In this document: positions 9,537 through 19,764 of the stretch, piece after piece | Layout of the letters: each line of letters opens with the position of its first letter | Numbering within the stretch: the stretch's first letter is position 1 | DNA from: Enterococcus_D sp050529585 | GTDB lineage: Bacteria > Bacillota > Bacilli > Lactobacillales > Enterococcaceae | Direction of reading: 5' to 3' | Assembly (NCBI RefSeq): GCF_050529585.1 | Contig: NZ_CP172882.1 | Location: 434,001-498,000 of the forward strand | Length of the DNA: 64,000 nucleotides | Made by a program: the position numbers and the translations under genes | Notes under the pieces: model-generated | What the model was told of the DNA's origin: nothing | Seen by the model: the letters and a program-made list of their open reading frames with translations, nothing else | Databases searched by the model: none

Positions 9537-11198
9537 TTGAAAAAAAGGAAAATCGTAAGTTTGCTGGGGATGTTTTTATGTGGCACGGTTCTTTTGAGCG
9601 CCTGTGGAGATGGGGATGCGAATAAAGACAATGCGAACGGGGAGAATGCATCCAGTGTCAAACTCAATCAAGATAGTCAGTTTCCGATTATTGAAGAAGG
9701 AGAAGAGTTGACATTAAATATCATGGCACCAGGCGTAGGGATGGCAGAGTGGGAAGACATGCCGACGTTGCAAGATTATCAAGAGTTGACCGGGATCGAT
9801 TTAACATATACGACTCCGCCGTCTGCTGATTTCAGCACAAAATTGAACTTGGCGTTTGCCTCAGGAGATCTGCCGGATATCGTTTACGGCGCGGGGACTG
9901 GCTCGTTGACAGCGTCAATGGAAATCGATTATGGTTCTCAAGGAATTTTGGTCGCTTTGGAAGATTATATTACACCAGAGATCATGCCTAACTTATATGC
10001 CCTTACACAAGAAGATCCTGCCATTTTAAAATCGATCACCACGCCAGATGGACACATCTATTCTCTGCCGATGATTTCTCGTAACTCAACGTCGATTTGG
10101 TGGCAAGGACCAATGTGGTATAACGGAACGTGGCTAGATAATTTAGGGGTTGAAGAATTGCCGACGTCAGTCGATGAATTGCACGAACTATTGACCCAGT
10201 TCAAAAATGATGATCCAAATGGCAATGGACAAGCAGACGAAATTCCTTTGACCGATGTAGATATGAATTCAACAAGAGTGTGGCTGATGGCTGCCTTTGG
10301 TGTGTTGACAAGAGGAATTCAGGTCAATGATGATGTGGTGTCTTATACGCCAACCTCAGAAAACTACAAAGCCTATCTTGAATTTATGAACAAGTTGTAC
10401 GATGAAGGCTTGTTGGATGCAGAAGTATATGGACAATCGGATGAACAAAAGAAAGCAAAAGGTCAAAATGATCAATTGGGCTTATTCGCCGACTACTTTA
10501 GTTTCTTTACAACAGGTCGTACTGAAGCAGAAGCGATGAATGATCCTATGTTCCAACCGTTGACATCAGAATTCTCTACATCCGCAGTGATTCCTGGAAG
10601 CCCAAGACTTTCTCGCGGCGCATTTGCTATTACGAATGTGAATCCTTCTCCAGAAGCATCTATGCGGTGGGTAGATTACTTCTACTCAGTGGAAGGCTCA
10701 AAATATATTGAGCAAGGACCGGAAGGTGTTTTCTGGGAATATGCAGAAAATGCTGATGGTGAACAAGTTCGCGTCTATGCTGAAGGCGTTGATTTAGACA
10801 ATACAGAAGATGAACGCGGAAAAATCACACCTGCTTATGGGTTGACGACACCAAATATTGTCGTAGATACGACGGATGAGTATGCGATTCGCGTAAATCC
10901 AGATGACGAGATCGATAATGCTTTTGGCGACTGGGTTGCAGAAGAAACAGAAGAAAAAATGAATGATATTGCGCAAGTACCATTCCCATTGCTTTATCTA
11001 ACAGTGGAAGAAAATGATAAAGTAGCTGCAACAGCAACAGATCTAACGACGTATGTCGAACAAATGGAAGCCAAGTTTATCACCGGTGTCGAACCTTTGA
11101 GCAACTGGGATAACTTTGTTTCGACCATTGAATCAATGGGTATCGAAGAATATGTTGCGGTGTATCAAACAGCATACGATCGTTGGTTGGCGAATTAA
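9537..11198 (+). CDS. Extracellular solute-binding lipoprotein, LplA type
   Basis: 553 aa with a signal peptide ending in the lipobox LLSAC; the Cys near residue 23 would be lipidated, leaving an acidic Asp/Asn/Glu-rich linker. The body is a long sugar-binding protein of the LplA class, larger than the usual 420 aa CUT1 binding protein. It starts at a TTG preceded by GAGGAGGAA; the KKRK basic start confirms it. It captures the oligosaccharide for the two permeases encoded upstream. A hairpin terminator directly follows, so this gene and the permeases may be made in different amounts from the glycosidases. Confidence 0.9.
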   Translation: MKKRKIVSLLGMFLCGTVLLSACGDGDANKDNANGENASSVKLNQDSQFPIIEEGEELTLNIMAPGVGMAEWEDMPTLQDYQELTGIDLTYTTPPSADFSTKLNLAFASGDLPDIVYGAGTGSLTASMEIDYGSQGILVALEDYITPEIMPNLYALTQEDPAILKSITTPDGHIYSLPMISRNSTSIWWQGPMWYNGTWLDNLGVEELPTSVDELHELLTQFKNDDPNGNGQADEIPLTDVDMNSTRVWLMAAFGVLTRGIQVNDDVVSYTPTSENYKAYLEFMNKLYDEGLLDAEVYGQSDEQKKAKGQNDQLGLFADYFSFFTTGRTEAEAMNDPMFQPLTSEFSTSAVIPGSPRLSRGAFAITNVNPSPEASMRWVDYFYSVEGSKYIEQGPEGVFWEYAENADGEQVRVYAEGVDLDNTEDERGKITPAYGLTTPNIVVDTTDEYAIRVNPDDEIDNAFGDWVAEETEEKMNDIAQVPFPLLYLTVEENDKVAATATDLTTYVEQMEAKFITGVEPLSNWDNFVSTIESMGIEEYVAVYQTAYDRWLAN

Positions 11199-11211
11199 TT
11201 AAGTGAGGAAG

Positions 11212-11245
11212 CGGACGAGGACGATCGTTGTCCAGTCCGTTTTTT
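11212..11245 (+). terminator. Hairpin terminator after the binding-protein gene
   Basis: Arms CGGAC and GTCCG enclose a further GGAC/GTCC pairing, followed by six T. It lies in the 67 bases between the lipoprotein gene and the GH38 gene and may partly attenuate read-through into the glycosidase genes. Confidence 0.7.
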
Positions 11246-11265
11246 CGATTATAGGAAGTGGAAAG

Positions 11266-14200
11266 ATGACAAAATTCGAATTTGAACGTATTCAAAAAAT
11301 CTTGATCAAATTAAGAAGTTTTCGCTTGTGCGAACAACCTATGGTTATTCCAGTAGAAGAACAGACACAAGATGGATGGGTACCATACCAGCAAGGCACT
11401 TTTTTCGGCAAAAAAAATGCCTATTATACATTTAAAGGTCGATTCAGCATGCCGAAAAGTTGGCGGGAAAAAACAATTGCATTGAGGATCTTCACCGCTT
11501 TAGGGGAATGGGACAATACAACGAACCCGCAAATGAAGGTCTATTTGAATGGGGAATACATGCAAGCCATCGATGTGAATCATCGAGAAGTGATTTTAGA
11601 GACATGGGATGAAAACGAGATGGATCTCCATCTTGATCTATTTTCAGGGCGAGAAGAAAAACAGTTTCCACTCCATATCCAATTGGTCGCTATTGATCCG
11701 ATAGTCGAAGAAGCGGTCAATGATTTTGCGACATTGTTTGAAACCTGGCGTGCTGTGCGCAAATTTGGCGGAGAAGCACTTTTCTACCAAAAGCATTTGG
11801 CTGCAGCCGCAGATGCGCTGGATTTTCGCACACCGTATAGTGATGCATTCTATCAGAGTATCAAAAAAGCCCAAGAGAAGTTAGCTGCTTGTTATCAAGA
11901 ACACGCATTGACCACAGAAAAAGTCACAGCAGTAGGGCACACACATATTGATTTGGCATGGCTTTGGACAGTGCAACAAGCCATTGAAAAAGGGGAACGT
12001 AGTTTTCAAACAGTGCTTAAATTAATGGATGAATTTCCAGAGTATACCTTTCTTCAAAGTCAGCCCCAAATGTATCAATTCATCAAGGAACAATATCCAG
12101 ACTTGTACCAAGCAATCAAACAAAAAATCCAGTCTGGACGTTGGGAAGTAGAAGGTGCGATGTGGGTCGAAGCCGATTGTAATTTGACCTCTGGCGAATC
12201 ACTGGTGCGTCAACTGCTGTACGGTAAACGATTTATCAAAAAAGAATTTGGCATCGATAGTCAGATTTTGTGGTTGCCTGACGTATTTGGTTATTCTGCT
12301 GCATTGCCGCAATTATTGAAAAAAACGAATACACCTTATTTTATGACGACAAAATTATCTTGGAATCAATACAATCAAATTCCCTATGACTCTTTTTATT
12401 GGCAAGGAATCGATGGAAGTCAAGTACTGACGCATTTTATCACAACGATCAGTGAAGGCTATAGTCCAACGCCATACTACACAACGTATAATGGTCTATT
12501 AGATCCCTACACAGTCAAGGGCAGTTTTGAACGGTACCAGCAAAAAGACATTCATGATGAAATCATGATTGCCTATGGCTATGGAGATGGCGGGGGTGGT
12601 CCTACAAGAGGAATGCTGGAATGCCAGAAACGCTTGCAGCGATCATTGCCAAGCATGCCAACGATCACAGGCAATAAAGCGGTGGATTATTTCAAACGTT
12701 TATCGCAAACCTTTTCACAGGTTGCGGCGCCTGTTTGGTATGGTGAATTGTATTTTGAGTACCATAGAGGAACGTTGACATCGATCGGTAAAAACAAAAA
12801 AAATAATCGTCAAGGCGAGTTTTTGATGCAGACCATTGAAAAGCTGTATGCGATAAGAGGTTTTGACAATTACCCTAAAGAAAAGCTGGAGAAGATGTGG
12901 AAGTTACTGCTGCTCAATCAATTCCATGATATTTTGCCAGGCAGTTCTATTCAAGAAGTGTATCAGCAAACGGATCAAGAGTATGCGTGGTTGCAAGAAC
13001 AAGGACAAGCCCTTATCCAGCAATTGATGCGAGAGGAGGACAAGCAAAAGGCATCGTATACCGTCTTTAATTCTTTAGGCATGCTTCGAGACATGCCTGT
13101 TCAATTGCCAATAGCCGATCAACTGGCTGTCGATATGGTCTCCCAGACTACACATGATGGCCAATTGATCGTTCAAGTACCGACACTCGATAGTTTATCG
13201 ATGAAATCCATCAAACTGAAAGAAGGCGCGCATCAACAAAGTGTTGCTAAACTAGCACAGCAATTTGAGACAGCAGATTTCTTGGTCACCTTTAATCAAC
13301 AGTATGAGATCGTCTCTTTATTTGACAAAAAACGGCAAAGAGAAGTGTTGCCAAAAGGCCAGATCATGAATCAGTTGATTGCGTATGAAGATCTGCCTAT
13401 GAATTATGATGCGTGGGATATTGATCCATATTACGATCAAAAATCATATCCTGTAGACCAAATAAAGGAAGCTGTCGTTGTGGAACAAGGCCCGATTCGA
13501 GATACGATCAAACTGGTTCGTCCATTTGAAAATTCACTGATTACACAATTCATTCATTTTTATCACGGCACAGGCAGGATCGATTTTGAAACAACGGTTG
13601 ATTGGCACCTGCATCAGGTATTATTGAAAGTACAGCTTCCAATTGCAGTCAATACTTTAGAAGCGACGTTTGATATTCAATTTGGCAATGTCAAGCGAGC
13701 TATTCATCAGAATACAACCTGGGATTTGGCTCGCTTTGAGAGTTGTGGCCAAAAATGGGTAGATTTGTCGGAAGACAATTATGGGGTGAGTGTACTCACT
13801 GATTCAAAATATGGATTCAATACGGCTTTTCAAAAAATTGGGATTTCACTGATTAAATCGGCAACTGATCCTTACCTTGAGGCAGATCAAGGGCTGCATA
13901 CATTCACCTACGCCTTATATGTACATGAAGGAGACTGGAAACAGGCTGATACGATGAAGCACGCGCTGGAACTAAATGTCCCTGCAGTTGCTTTACCTGA
14001 AATTGCGCTTGATTCAGATGCCTTCTTGTCTGTTCCGCAAAAGAATATTCTTTTGGACACGGTCAAGAAGGCTGAAGATGAAGAGGCGCTGATCGTGCGC
14101 CTGTATGAGTATTATAATCGTCAAACGCAAGCGGTAATAGAAACAAAGCAGTCGGTCAAACGCGCAATTTTATGTAATCTTTTAGAAGAAGACATACAGG

Positions 14201-14280
14201 AACTGCCTATTGAAAACAATTGCATTCAGATTGATTTCGCACCGTATGAAATTCAGACAGTAAAAATTTTATTTGAGTAG
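11266..14280 (+). CDS. GH38 alpha-mannosidase
   Basis: 1004 aa. The metal-binding motif GHTHIDLAWLWT (H225 and D229) and the segment GAMWVEADCNL, with the probable nucleophile D304, identify GH38. The protein then has the family's usual helical middle and large beta-sandwich C-terminal domains. The ATG at 11266 is used because AGGAAGTGGAAAG precedes it; an upstream in-frame ATG at 11203 would run through the terminator hairpin. No signal peptide, so it trims alpha-mannose from imported glycans in the cytoplasm. It begins a run of four closely spaced glycosidase genes. GH38 enzymes in Firmicutes often act on alpha-1,3 or alpha-1,6 mannosides of N-glycans. Confidence 0.93.
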   Translation: MTKFEFERIQKILIKLRSFRLCEQPMVIPVEEQTQDGWVPYQQGTFFGKKNAYYTFKGRFSMPKSWREKTIALRIFTALGEWDNTTNPQMKVYLNGEYMQAIDVNHREVILETWDENEMDLHLDLFSGREEKQFPLHIQLVAIDPIVEEAVNDFATLFETWRAVRKFGGEALFYQKHLAAAADALDFRTPYSDAFYQSIKKAQEKLAACYQEHALTTEKVTAVGHTHIDLAWLWTVQQAIEKGERSFQTVLKLMDEFPEYTFLQSQPQMYQFIKEQYPDLYQAIKQKIQSGRWEVEGAMWVEADCNLTSGESLVRQLLYGKRFIKKEFGIDSQILWLPDVFGYSAALPQLLKKTNTPYFMTTKLSWNQYNQIPYDSFYWQGIDGSQVLTHFITTISEGYSPTPYYTTYNGLLDPYTVKGSFERYQQKDIHDEIMIAYGYGDGGGGPTRGMLECQKRLQRSLPSMPTITGNKAVDYFKRLSQTFSQVAAPVWYGELYFEYHRGTLTSIGKNKKNNRQGEFLMQTIEKLYAIRGFDNYPKEKLEKMWKLLLLNQFHDILPGSSIQEVYQQTDQEYAWLQEQGQALIQQLMREEDKQKASYTVFNSLGMLRDMPVQLPIADQLAVDMVSQTTHDGQLIVQVPTLDSLSMKSIKLKEGAHQQSVAKLAQQFETADFLVTFNQQYEIVSLFDKKRQREVLPKGQIMNQLIAYEDLPMNYDAWDIDPYYDQKSYPVDQIKEAVVVEQGPIRDTIKLVRPFENSLITQFIHFYHGTGRIDFETTVDWHLHQVLLKVQLPIAVNTLEATFDIQFGNVKRAIHQNTTWDLARFESCGQKWVDLSEDNYGVSVLTDSKYGFNTAFQKIGISLIKSATDPYLEADQGLHTFTYALYVHEGDWKQADTMKHALELNVPAVALPEIALDSDAFLSVPQKNILLDTVKKAEDEEALIVRLYEYYNRQTQAVIETKQSVKRAILCNLLEEDIQELPIENNCIQIDFAPYEIQTVKILFE

Positions 14281-14289
14281 GAGAGGCAA

Positions 14290-16482
14290 ATGATTGAAGG
14301 GTTACTAAATCAGATGACCATCAAGGAAAAAGTCGGACAACTCAATCAACGGTTGTACGGCTGGCAAGTATATGAAAAAACAGGTGATAGGATTGTTCTG
14401 ACAGATTATTTTAAAGAAGAGGTTCGACGCTTTGGGACAATAGGCTGGATCTATGGTGTCTTTCGATCAGATCCATGGTCAGGAAGAAATCATGAGACCG
14501 GTCTCAACACCCAAGAAGCAAAGGAAGTCGCTAGGCTAATTCAGTCGTATCTAAAAGAACATACCCGGTTACAGATTCCGGCTTTTTTAGTGGAAGAGTG
14601 TCCCCATGGTCATCAAGCGCTCTATTCAACCACCACGCCCGTAAACTTTAGCGTTGGGTCAAGCTGGAATCCAACGCTATATGAAGAGGTTCAGAAAATC
14701 GTTGCTGAAGAAATGAGAGAAAAAGGCGCCCATGTCGGACTGATTTCTGCACTAGATGTCACCAGAGATCCTAGATGGGGCAGAACAGAGGAATGTTTTA
14801 GTGAAGATCCTTTTCTCACAAGCTGCTTCGCACAAGCAGCAGTTCGCGGCTTGCAAGGAGAATTTGGGGACAGGAATGTTTTAGCTGTCCTCAAGCATTT
14901 GGCAGGTCAAGGATCAAGTATGGGCGGCCATAATGCTGGGCCAGTCAGTATCGGGGACCGAGAGCTTAGGGAGATACATTTGCCGCCAATGGTTGCCGGG
15001 GTTGCCGCTGGTGCATCGGGCTTTATGGCTGCCTACAATGATTTGGATGGCATTCCTTGTCATATGAATCCTTATTTGTTGCAAACAATTTTACGGGAAG
15101 AAAACCCCTTCAAAGGAATCGTCATGGCAGATGGTTGCGCCTTGGATCGTCTGATGGATCGGATGAGTGTTCAAGAAGCTGCAGCCAACGCATTAACAAG
15201 TGGTGTGGATGTTAGTCTGTGGGATAATGTCTATCCATTCATTGAAACATCCATCAAAGAGGGGCTGCTCTCAATGGACGTCCTGGATCAAGCTGTGTTG
15301 CGGGTATTGCGTCTAAAAGAAAAATTAGGTTTGTTTACAGAGGCCGATCCCATCGATATGGACAGTAAGCGAGAAAAGAAGGCGATTGTGTCAAAATTAG
15401 CTTCAGAATCGATTGTCCTCTTAAAAAATCAGCAGCAATGTTTGCCTATGAAAAAAGACCGCACACAAAAAATCGCGCTGATTGGCCCCCATATCAACAA
15501 TATATACCATCTTTTAGGTGATTATACACCATTCAAAAATGAAGCCGATTGTGTGACGATCAGTCAAGGAATGCGGGCATATGCTTCGGAATCGATTTCT
15601 ATTGAAGAAGCAGTGGGCTGCGGCATAACCGAGGGCAACGAGGAACTGATCCAAGAAGCGGTGGAAATAGCCAAAGCATCAGATATGATCCTCATCACGA
15701 TGGGTGGATCGAGTATTCGTGATTTTGGTACCGTATTCGATACCAATGGTGCAGCATTACAAGGGTCAAACGATATGACAAGTGGCGAGAATATCGATTT
15801 GGCGCATTTGCGCATCCCGCAATGTCAGTTGGCCTTGATCGAAGCATTGGCTAAACTGGGCAAGCCAATGGTTGGTTTAATGATTTCAGGCAGACCTCAT
15901 TTGGTGGAACCGATCGAAGGATATTTTACGAGTATTTTATATTGCGGGTATCCTGGCCAATATGGAGGAGAAGCAATCAGCAAACTGCTTTTTGGCGACC
16001 TTATACCCAGCGGGTGCCTGGCAGTATCGATTCCAGCAACAGAAGGACAATTGCCGGTTTATTACAACTATCGTCACCAAGCCTTTCAAGAAGACTACCT
16101 AGATGAAAAAGGGCGGCCGAAATATTGTTTTGGTTATGGATTGACGTATGGAGACGTTGTGTCCACCGTCACGTCGGTCCGCTTGATCGATGAAGTCATT
16201 GAAATAACAGGACAATCAGAAAACCTGTCGGCGATCGGCGGTAGTACAACGATCCAAGTGTACCTGAAAGAATATGCAAAAAAAGTGATCCCTCGCGTAA
16301 AAGCATTATGTGGATTTACAAAAATAGGTTTGTCAGCCAATCAATCAAAAACATTTGCGTTGTCTATTCCGTTGAAAGAGCTGATGCAGTTGAACTTGAT
16401 CGAGGAGATACAAGATTTTACTTTGCAAATAGAAGCCGAAAATAATATTATTTTGAAGGAAAAAATCAAGATTGCGAAGTAA
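14290..16482 (+). CDS. GH3 beta-glycosidase
   Basis: 730 aa. GH3 N-terminal barrel with the KHLAGQG motif near residue 200 and the expected nucleophile in VMADGCALD (D281); the alpha/beta sandwich and fibronectin-like C-terminal domain complete the usual length. Known GH3 enzymes include beta-glucosidase, beta-xylosidase and beta-N-acetylglucosaminidase; which one applies is not clear, though the context favours a sugar of animal or plant glycans. The start follows TAGGAGAGG 9 bases after the mannosidase stop, so the two are translated from one message. No signal peptide. Confidence 0.88.
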   Translation: MIEGLLNQMTIKEKVGQLNQRLYGWQVYEKTGDRIVLTDYFKEEVRRFGTIGWIYGVFRSDPWSGRNHETGLNTQEAKEVARLIQSYLKEHTRLQIPAFLVEECPHGHQALYSTTTPVNFSVGSSWNPTLYEEVQKIVAEEMREKGAHVGLISALDVTRDPRWGRTEECFSEDPFLTSCFAQAAVRGLQGEFGDRNVLAVLKHLAGQGSSMGGHNAGPVSIGDRELREIHLPPMVAGVAAGASGFMAAYNDLDGIPCHMNPYLLQTILREENPFKGIVMADGCALDRLMDRMSVQEAAANALTSGVDVSLWDNVYPFIETSIKEGLLSMDVLDQAVLRVLRLKEKLGLFTEADPIDMDSKREKKAIVSKLASESIVLLKNQQQCLPMKKDRTQKIALIGPHINNIYHLLGDYTPFKNEADCVTISQGMRAYASESISIEEAVGCGITEGNEELIQEAVEIAKASDMILITMGGSSIRDFGTVFDTNGAALQGSNDMTSGENIDLAHLRIPQCQLALIEALAKLGKPMVGLMISGRPHLVEPIEGYFTSILYCGYPGQYGGEAISKLLFGDLIPSGCLAVSIPATEGQLPVYYNYRHQAFQEDYLDEKGRPKYCFGYGLTYGDVVSTVTSVRLIDEVIEITGQSENLSAIGGSTTIQVYLKEYAKKVIPRVKALCGFTKIGLSANQSKTFALSIPLKELMQLNLIEEIQDFTLQIEAENNIILKEKIKIAK

Positions 16483-16504
16483 TGAATCAAAAAGGAGCGT
16501 TATC

Positions 16505-17884
16505 ATGTATACATTTCCAAAGAATTTTTTATGGGGAGCAGCTGCTTCTGCCCCGCAAACAGAAGGTGCAGCAAGTGTCGATGGGAAAAGTCCGTCAACA
16601 TGGGATAAGTGGTTTGAAATGGAGCCAGACTTGTTTTTTGATCATGTTGGGCCAGAACATACATCGAATACGTACTATCAGTACAAAGAAGATGTTGCCA
16701 ATATGAAAGCCATGGGCATGAATTCCTTTCGGACCTCGATTGCTTGGACACGCTTGTTGCCTGATGGCAAGACCTTAAATGCGCAAGCGGTAACCTTTTA
16801 TCGCGCCTACTTCCAAGAAATGATCGATAACGGGGTGGAACCGATCATCAATCTATTCCATTTTGATATGCCTTGGTGGTTGATGGAAAAAGGCGGCTGG
16901 GAAGCAAGAGAGTCCACAGATCATTTTGCTTTTTATGCCAAAACAGCTTTTGACTGCTTTGGAGACATCATCAAAAAGTGGGCGACATTCAATGAACCTT
17001 TGGTGCATATTGAATGTGGCTACATGGGCGACGCCCATTGGCCCAAGGTCCACGATGTCAAACGTGCGATCCAAGTGGCCTATCACACCTTGCTGGCACA
17101 TGCAAAGGCAGTCAAAGAATATAGAAACAACCAGTACAATGATGGACAAATTTCCATTATTTTGAATCTATCACCGGTCTATCCAAAAAGTCAGGAAAAA
17201 GAGGATCTTGAAGCAGCCAATTGGGCAGATATGCTGTATATTCGCAGCTTCTTAGATTGTGCCGTGAAAGGAGAATTTCCTCATGAATTGGTATCGATCT
17301 TGAAAGATGCGCAGTTATCACCGACAACTGAAGCAAATGACAAACATATTTTCAAAGAGAATACAGTCGATTTTATCGGATGCAATTATTATCAACCATT
17401 GCGTGTCCAGGCGCCTCAGTCTAAAAAACGGCCAATCACAAGTCCCAGAGACCTTTTTAGAGGCTATGATTGGCCCGAAAAACGGATCAATCCGCATCGT
17501 GGATGGGAAATTTATCCCCAAGGAATTTATGATATTGCCATGCGTCTAAAGGAGAGCTATCACAACATTCCTTGGTTTATTTCAGAGAATGGGATGGGTG
17601 TGTCTGAAGAAACGCATTATATGGATCCCCAAGGAATCGTGCAAGATACGTATCGGATTGAATTTGTCGCGGATCATCTAAAGGCGTTGCACCTTGCAAT
17701 CGAGGAAGGGTCTCCTTGCTTTGGGTACCATATGTGGACATTCACGGACTGTTGGAGTTGGCTAAATGCTTATAAGAATCGTTATGGCTATTATCGTATT
17801 GATTTAGACAAAGACTATGCACGTACACCAAAAGCAAGTCGTTTCTGGATGGCAGATGTCATCAAACAAAATGGCTTTGAATGA
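16505..17884 (+). CDS. GH1 beta-glycosidase
   Basis: 459 aa. The acid/base motif TFNEPL (E164) and the nucleophile motif ISENGMG (E361) place it in GH1, at the usual length. The start at 16505 has AAGGAG before it; an upstream in-frame ATG overlaps the GH3 gene end. GH1 includes beta-glucosidases, beta-galactosidases and 6-phospho-beta-glycosidases. No phosphotransferase genes are nearby and uptake here is by ABC transport, so a non-phosphorylated substrate is more likely. It is followed by a hairpin terminator before the GH35 gene. Confidence 0.9.
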   Translation: MYTFPKNFLWGAAASAPQTEGAASVDGKSPSTWDKWFEMEPDLFFDHVGPEHTSNTYYQYKEDVANMKAMGMNSFRTSIAWTRLLPDGKTLNAQAVTFYRAYFQEMIDNGVEPIINLFHFDMPWWLMEKGGWEARESTDHFAFYAKTAFDCFGDIIKKWATFNEPLVHIECGYMGDAHWPKVHDVKRAIQVAYHTLLAHAKAVKEYRNNQYNDGQISIILNLSPVYPKSQEKEDLEAANWADMLYIRSFLDCAVKGEFPHELVSILKDAQLSPTTEANDKHIFKENTVDFIGCNYYQPLRVQAPQSKKRPITSPRDLFRGYDWPEKRINPHRGWEIYPQGIYDIAMRLKESYHNIPWFISENGMGVSEETHYMDPQGIVQDTYRIEFVADHLKALHLAIEEGSPCFGYHMWTFTDCWSWLNAYKNRYGYYRIDLDKDYARTPKASRFWMADVIKQNGFE

Positions 17885-17906
17885 ACATCAAGGACCAATC
17901 TTCTCA

Positions 17907-17944
17907 AAAAACTTGAGCATGCGCGTTGCGGACTCAGGTTTTTT
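17907..17944 (+). terminator. Hairpin terminator after GH1 gene
   Basis: AACTTGAG pairs with CTCAGGTT (one G-T wobble) across a GC-rich loop, followed by a run of six T. It ends or attenuates the GH38-GH3-GH1 message. Confidence 0.65.
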
Positions 17945-17975
17945 GCGCTATTTATGACGCAGAAAGGAAGGGAAA

Positions 17976-19742
17976 ATGAAATTTGAAATAAAAGAAACGT
18001 TTTATATCGATGACCAGCCCATTCGTTTGATTTCGGGTGCAGTCCATTATTTCCGTTTGGCACCAACAGAATGGAAAAAGACATTGCAAAATCTGAAAGC
18101 ATTAGGTGCTAATTGTGTCGAGACCTATCTTCCGTGGAATCTGCACGAACCAAAACAAGGGGAATTTTGTTTTTCAGGATTAGCGGATATCGAGACATTT
18201 TTGTCCATTGCAGAGGCGTTGGATTTGTATATCATTTTGCGGCCATCACCCTACATTTGTGCAGAATGGGATTTCGGCGGACTGCCAGCCTGGTTGTTGG
18301 CAGATGATCGTATGCGCGTGCGTTCTCAATACCAAGGATACTTGCAAGCAGTCGCAGCGTATTATGAGGTCTTATTACCCAAATTAGTCCCGTATCAATA
18401 CACCAAAGGCGGTAATGTGTTGATGGTTCAAGTGGAGAATGAATACGGTTCTTATGGAACTGATCACGTATATTTGACCTTTCTAGCCGATCTTCTTTCA
18501 CGCTATTTTGATGTGCCGTTGTTCACCTCTGATGGTGGGGTTGAAAAATTACTCCGTGGAGGGACCTTGCCCCAGCGTTCTATTTTGGCCACAGTCAATT
18601 TTGGCTCACAAGCTGAAGGGCAATTTGCCGCGCTGCGCAAGTATCAAAAAGAACATGGCATCAAAGAGCCCTTCATGTGTATGGAATTTTGGGATGGCTG
18701 GTTTAGTTCTTGGGAAAAGGCAATCATCCGCAGGGACCCCGTTGAAACAGGGGAAGAAGTACGGAAAACATTGCAAAAAGGCAGTATCAATCTATACATG
18801 TTCCGGGGCGGAACAAATTTTGGGTTTTATAATGGCTGTTCAGATGCCGGGGTGAACAATGAACCGCAAATCACATCATATGATTATGATGCTTTGCTTA
18901 CGGAATGGGGGGCGCCCACAGAGAAATTCTTTGCCATCCAAAAAGTCATCAAAGAAGAAGTCCCAACTGCACAAATCGCAGCGCCGATATATCCTAAAAT
19001 ACGTGGGATCGGTGCTTATCCAATCAGCGCAGCGGTTAGTTTATTTTCAATCGTAGCGGATATCAGTGTGCCAATCAGAAATGATTATCCATTACCCATG
19101 GAAAAAATAGGGCAAAATTATGGGTACCTCTTGTATCGCACCAACATAGCTAAGGCCGCCAGTGAGGCTGTGTTAAAAGTGGTTGACGCCGGTGACCGAA
19201 TCCAATGGTATGTCGAACAAAAACCAGTTGCTACACAATACCAAGCACAGGTAGAAAGCGCTGTTACCCTCGAATTACCTAAGCCATGCAGTGAACTGAA
19301 TCTTTTGGTGGAAAATATGGGAAGAAACAACTACGGCCCTAAGCTCATCGCACCAACACAAAGAAAAGGCATTCGCGGAGGAGTATTGGATGACAATCAG
19401 TATCTGTCAGACTGGTGGCATTACCCATTGGAATTTACCCCCCAACAATTGCAGAAAATCGATTTTCATCAAGCTGTGATTCCCGACACCCCCACTTTTT
19501 ATCAAGCAATCATTCACTTAGAACGACCAGAAAGTACGTTTTTAGATTGTCGCTGCTTTGGAAAAGGGGTGGTCTTTATCAACGGACACAACGTAGGCCG
19601 TTATTGGCATGTAGGGCCAGTAAAACATCTATATATCCCAGATTATTTTTGGCAACAAGGAAAAAATGAAGTGATCATTTTCGAAACAGAAGGGATACAG
19701 ATCAATGAACTGACTTTCATTGACACACCACTCATGGACTAA
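17976..19742 (+). CDS. GH35 beta-galactosidase
   Basis: 588 aa. GH35 signatures: GAVHYFRLAPTEWKKTL at the N-terminus, the acid/base in QVENEYG (E156), and the nucleophile in CMEFWDGW (E237). The FRGGTNFGFYNG motif and C-terminal beta-sandwich with GRYWHVGP are typical of Gram-positive exo-beta-galactosidases such as streptococcal BgaC, which cleave Gal-beta-1,3-GlcNAc. No signal peptide, as is usual for that group. The ribosome site GAAAGGAAGGG precedes the ATG. It is followed after 22 bases by the third fucosidase, fitting sequential removal of fucose and galactose from type-1 chains, though linkage is inferred. Confidence 0.92.
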   Translation: MKFEIKETFYIDDQPIRLISGAVHYFRLAPTEWKKTLQNLKALGANCVETYLPWNLHEPKQGEFCFSGLADIETFLSIAEALDLYIILRPSPYICAEWDFGGLPAWLLADDRMRVRSQYQGYLQAVAAYYEVLLPKLVPYQYTKGGNVLMVQVENEYGSYGTDHVYLTFLADLLSRYFDVPLFTSDGGVEKLLRGGTLPQRSILATVNFGSQAEGQFAALRKYQKEHGIKEPFMCMEFWDGWFSSWEKAIIRRDPVETGEEVRKTLQKGSINLYMFRGGTNFGFYNGCSDAGVNNEPQITSYDYDALLTEWGAPTEKFFAIQKVIKEEVPTAQIAAPIYPKIRGIGAYPISAAVSLFSIVADISVPIRNDYPLPMEKIGQNYGYLLYRTNIAKAASEAVLKVVDAGDRIQWYVEQKPVATQYQAQVESAVTLELPKPCSELNLLVENMGRNNYGPKLIAPTQRKGIRGGVLDDNQYLSDWWHYPLEFTPQQLQKIDFHQAVIPDTPTFYQAIIHLERPESTFLDCRCFGKGVVFINGHNVGRYWHVGPVKHLYIPDYFWQQGKNEVIIFETEGIQINELTFIDTPLMD

Positions 19743-19764
19743 CCGAAAATGGAGGGAGCACAAT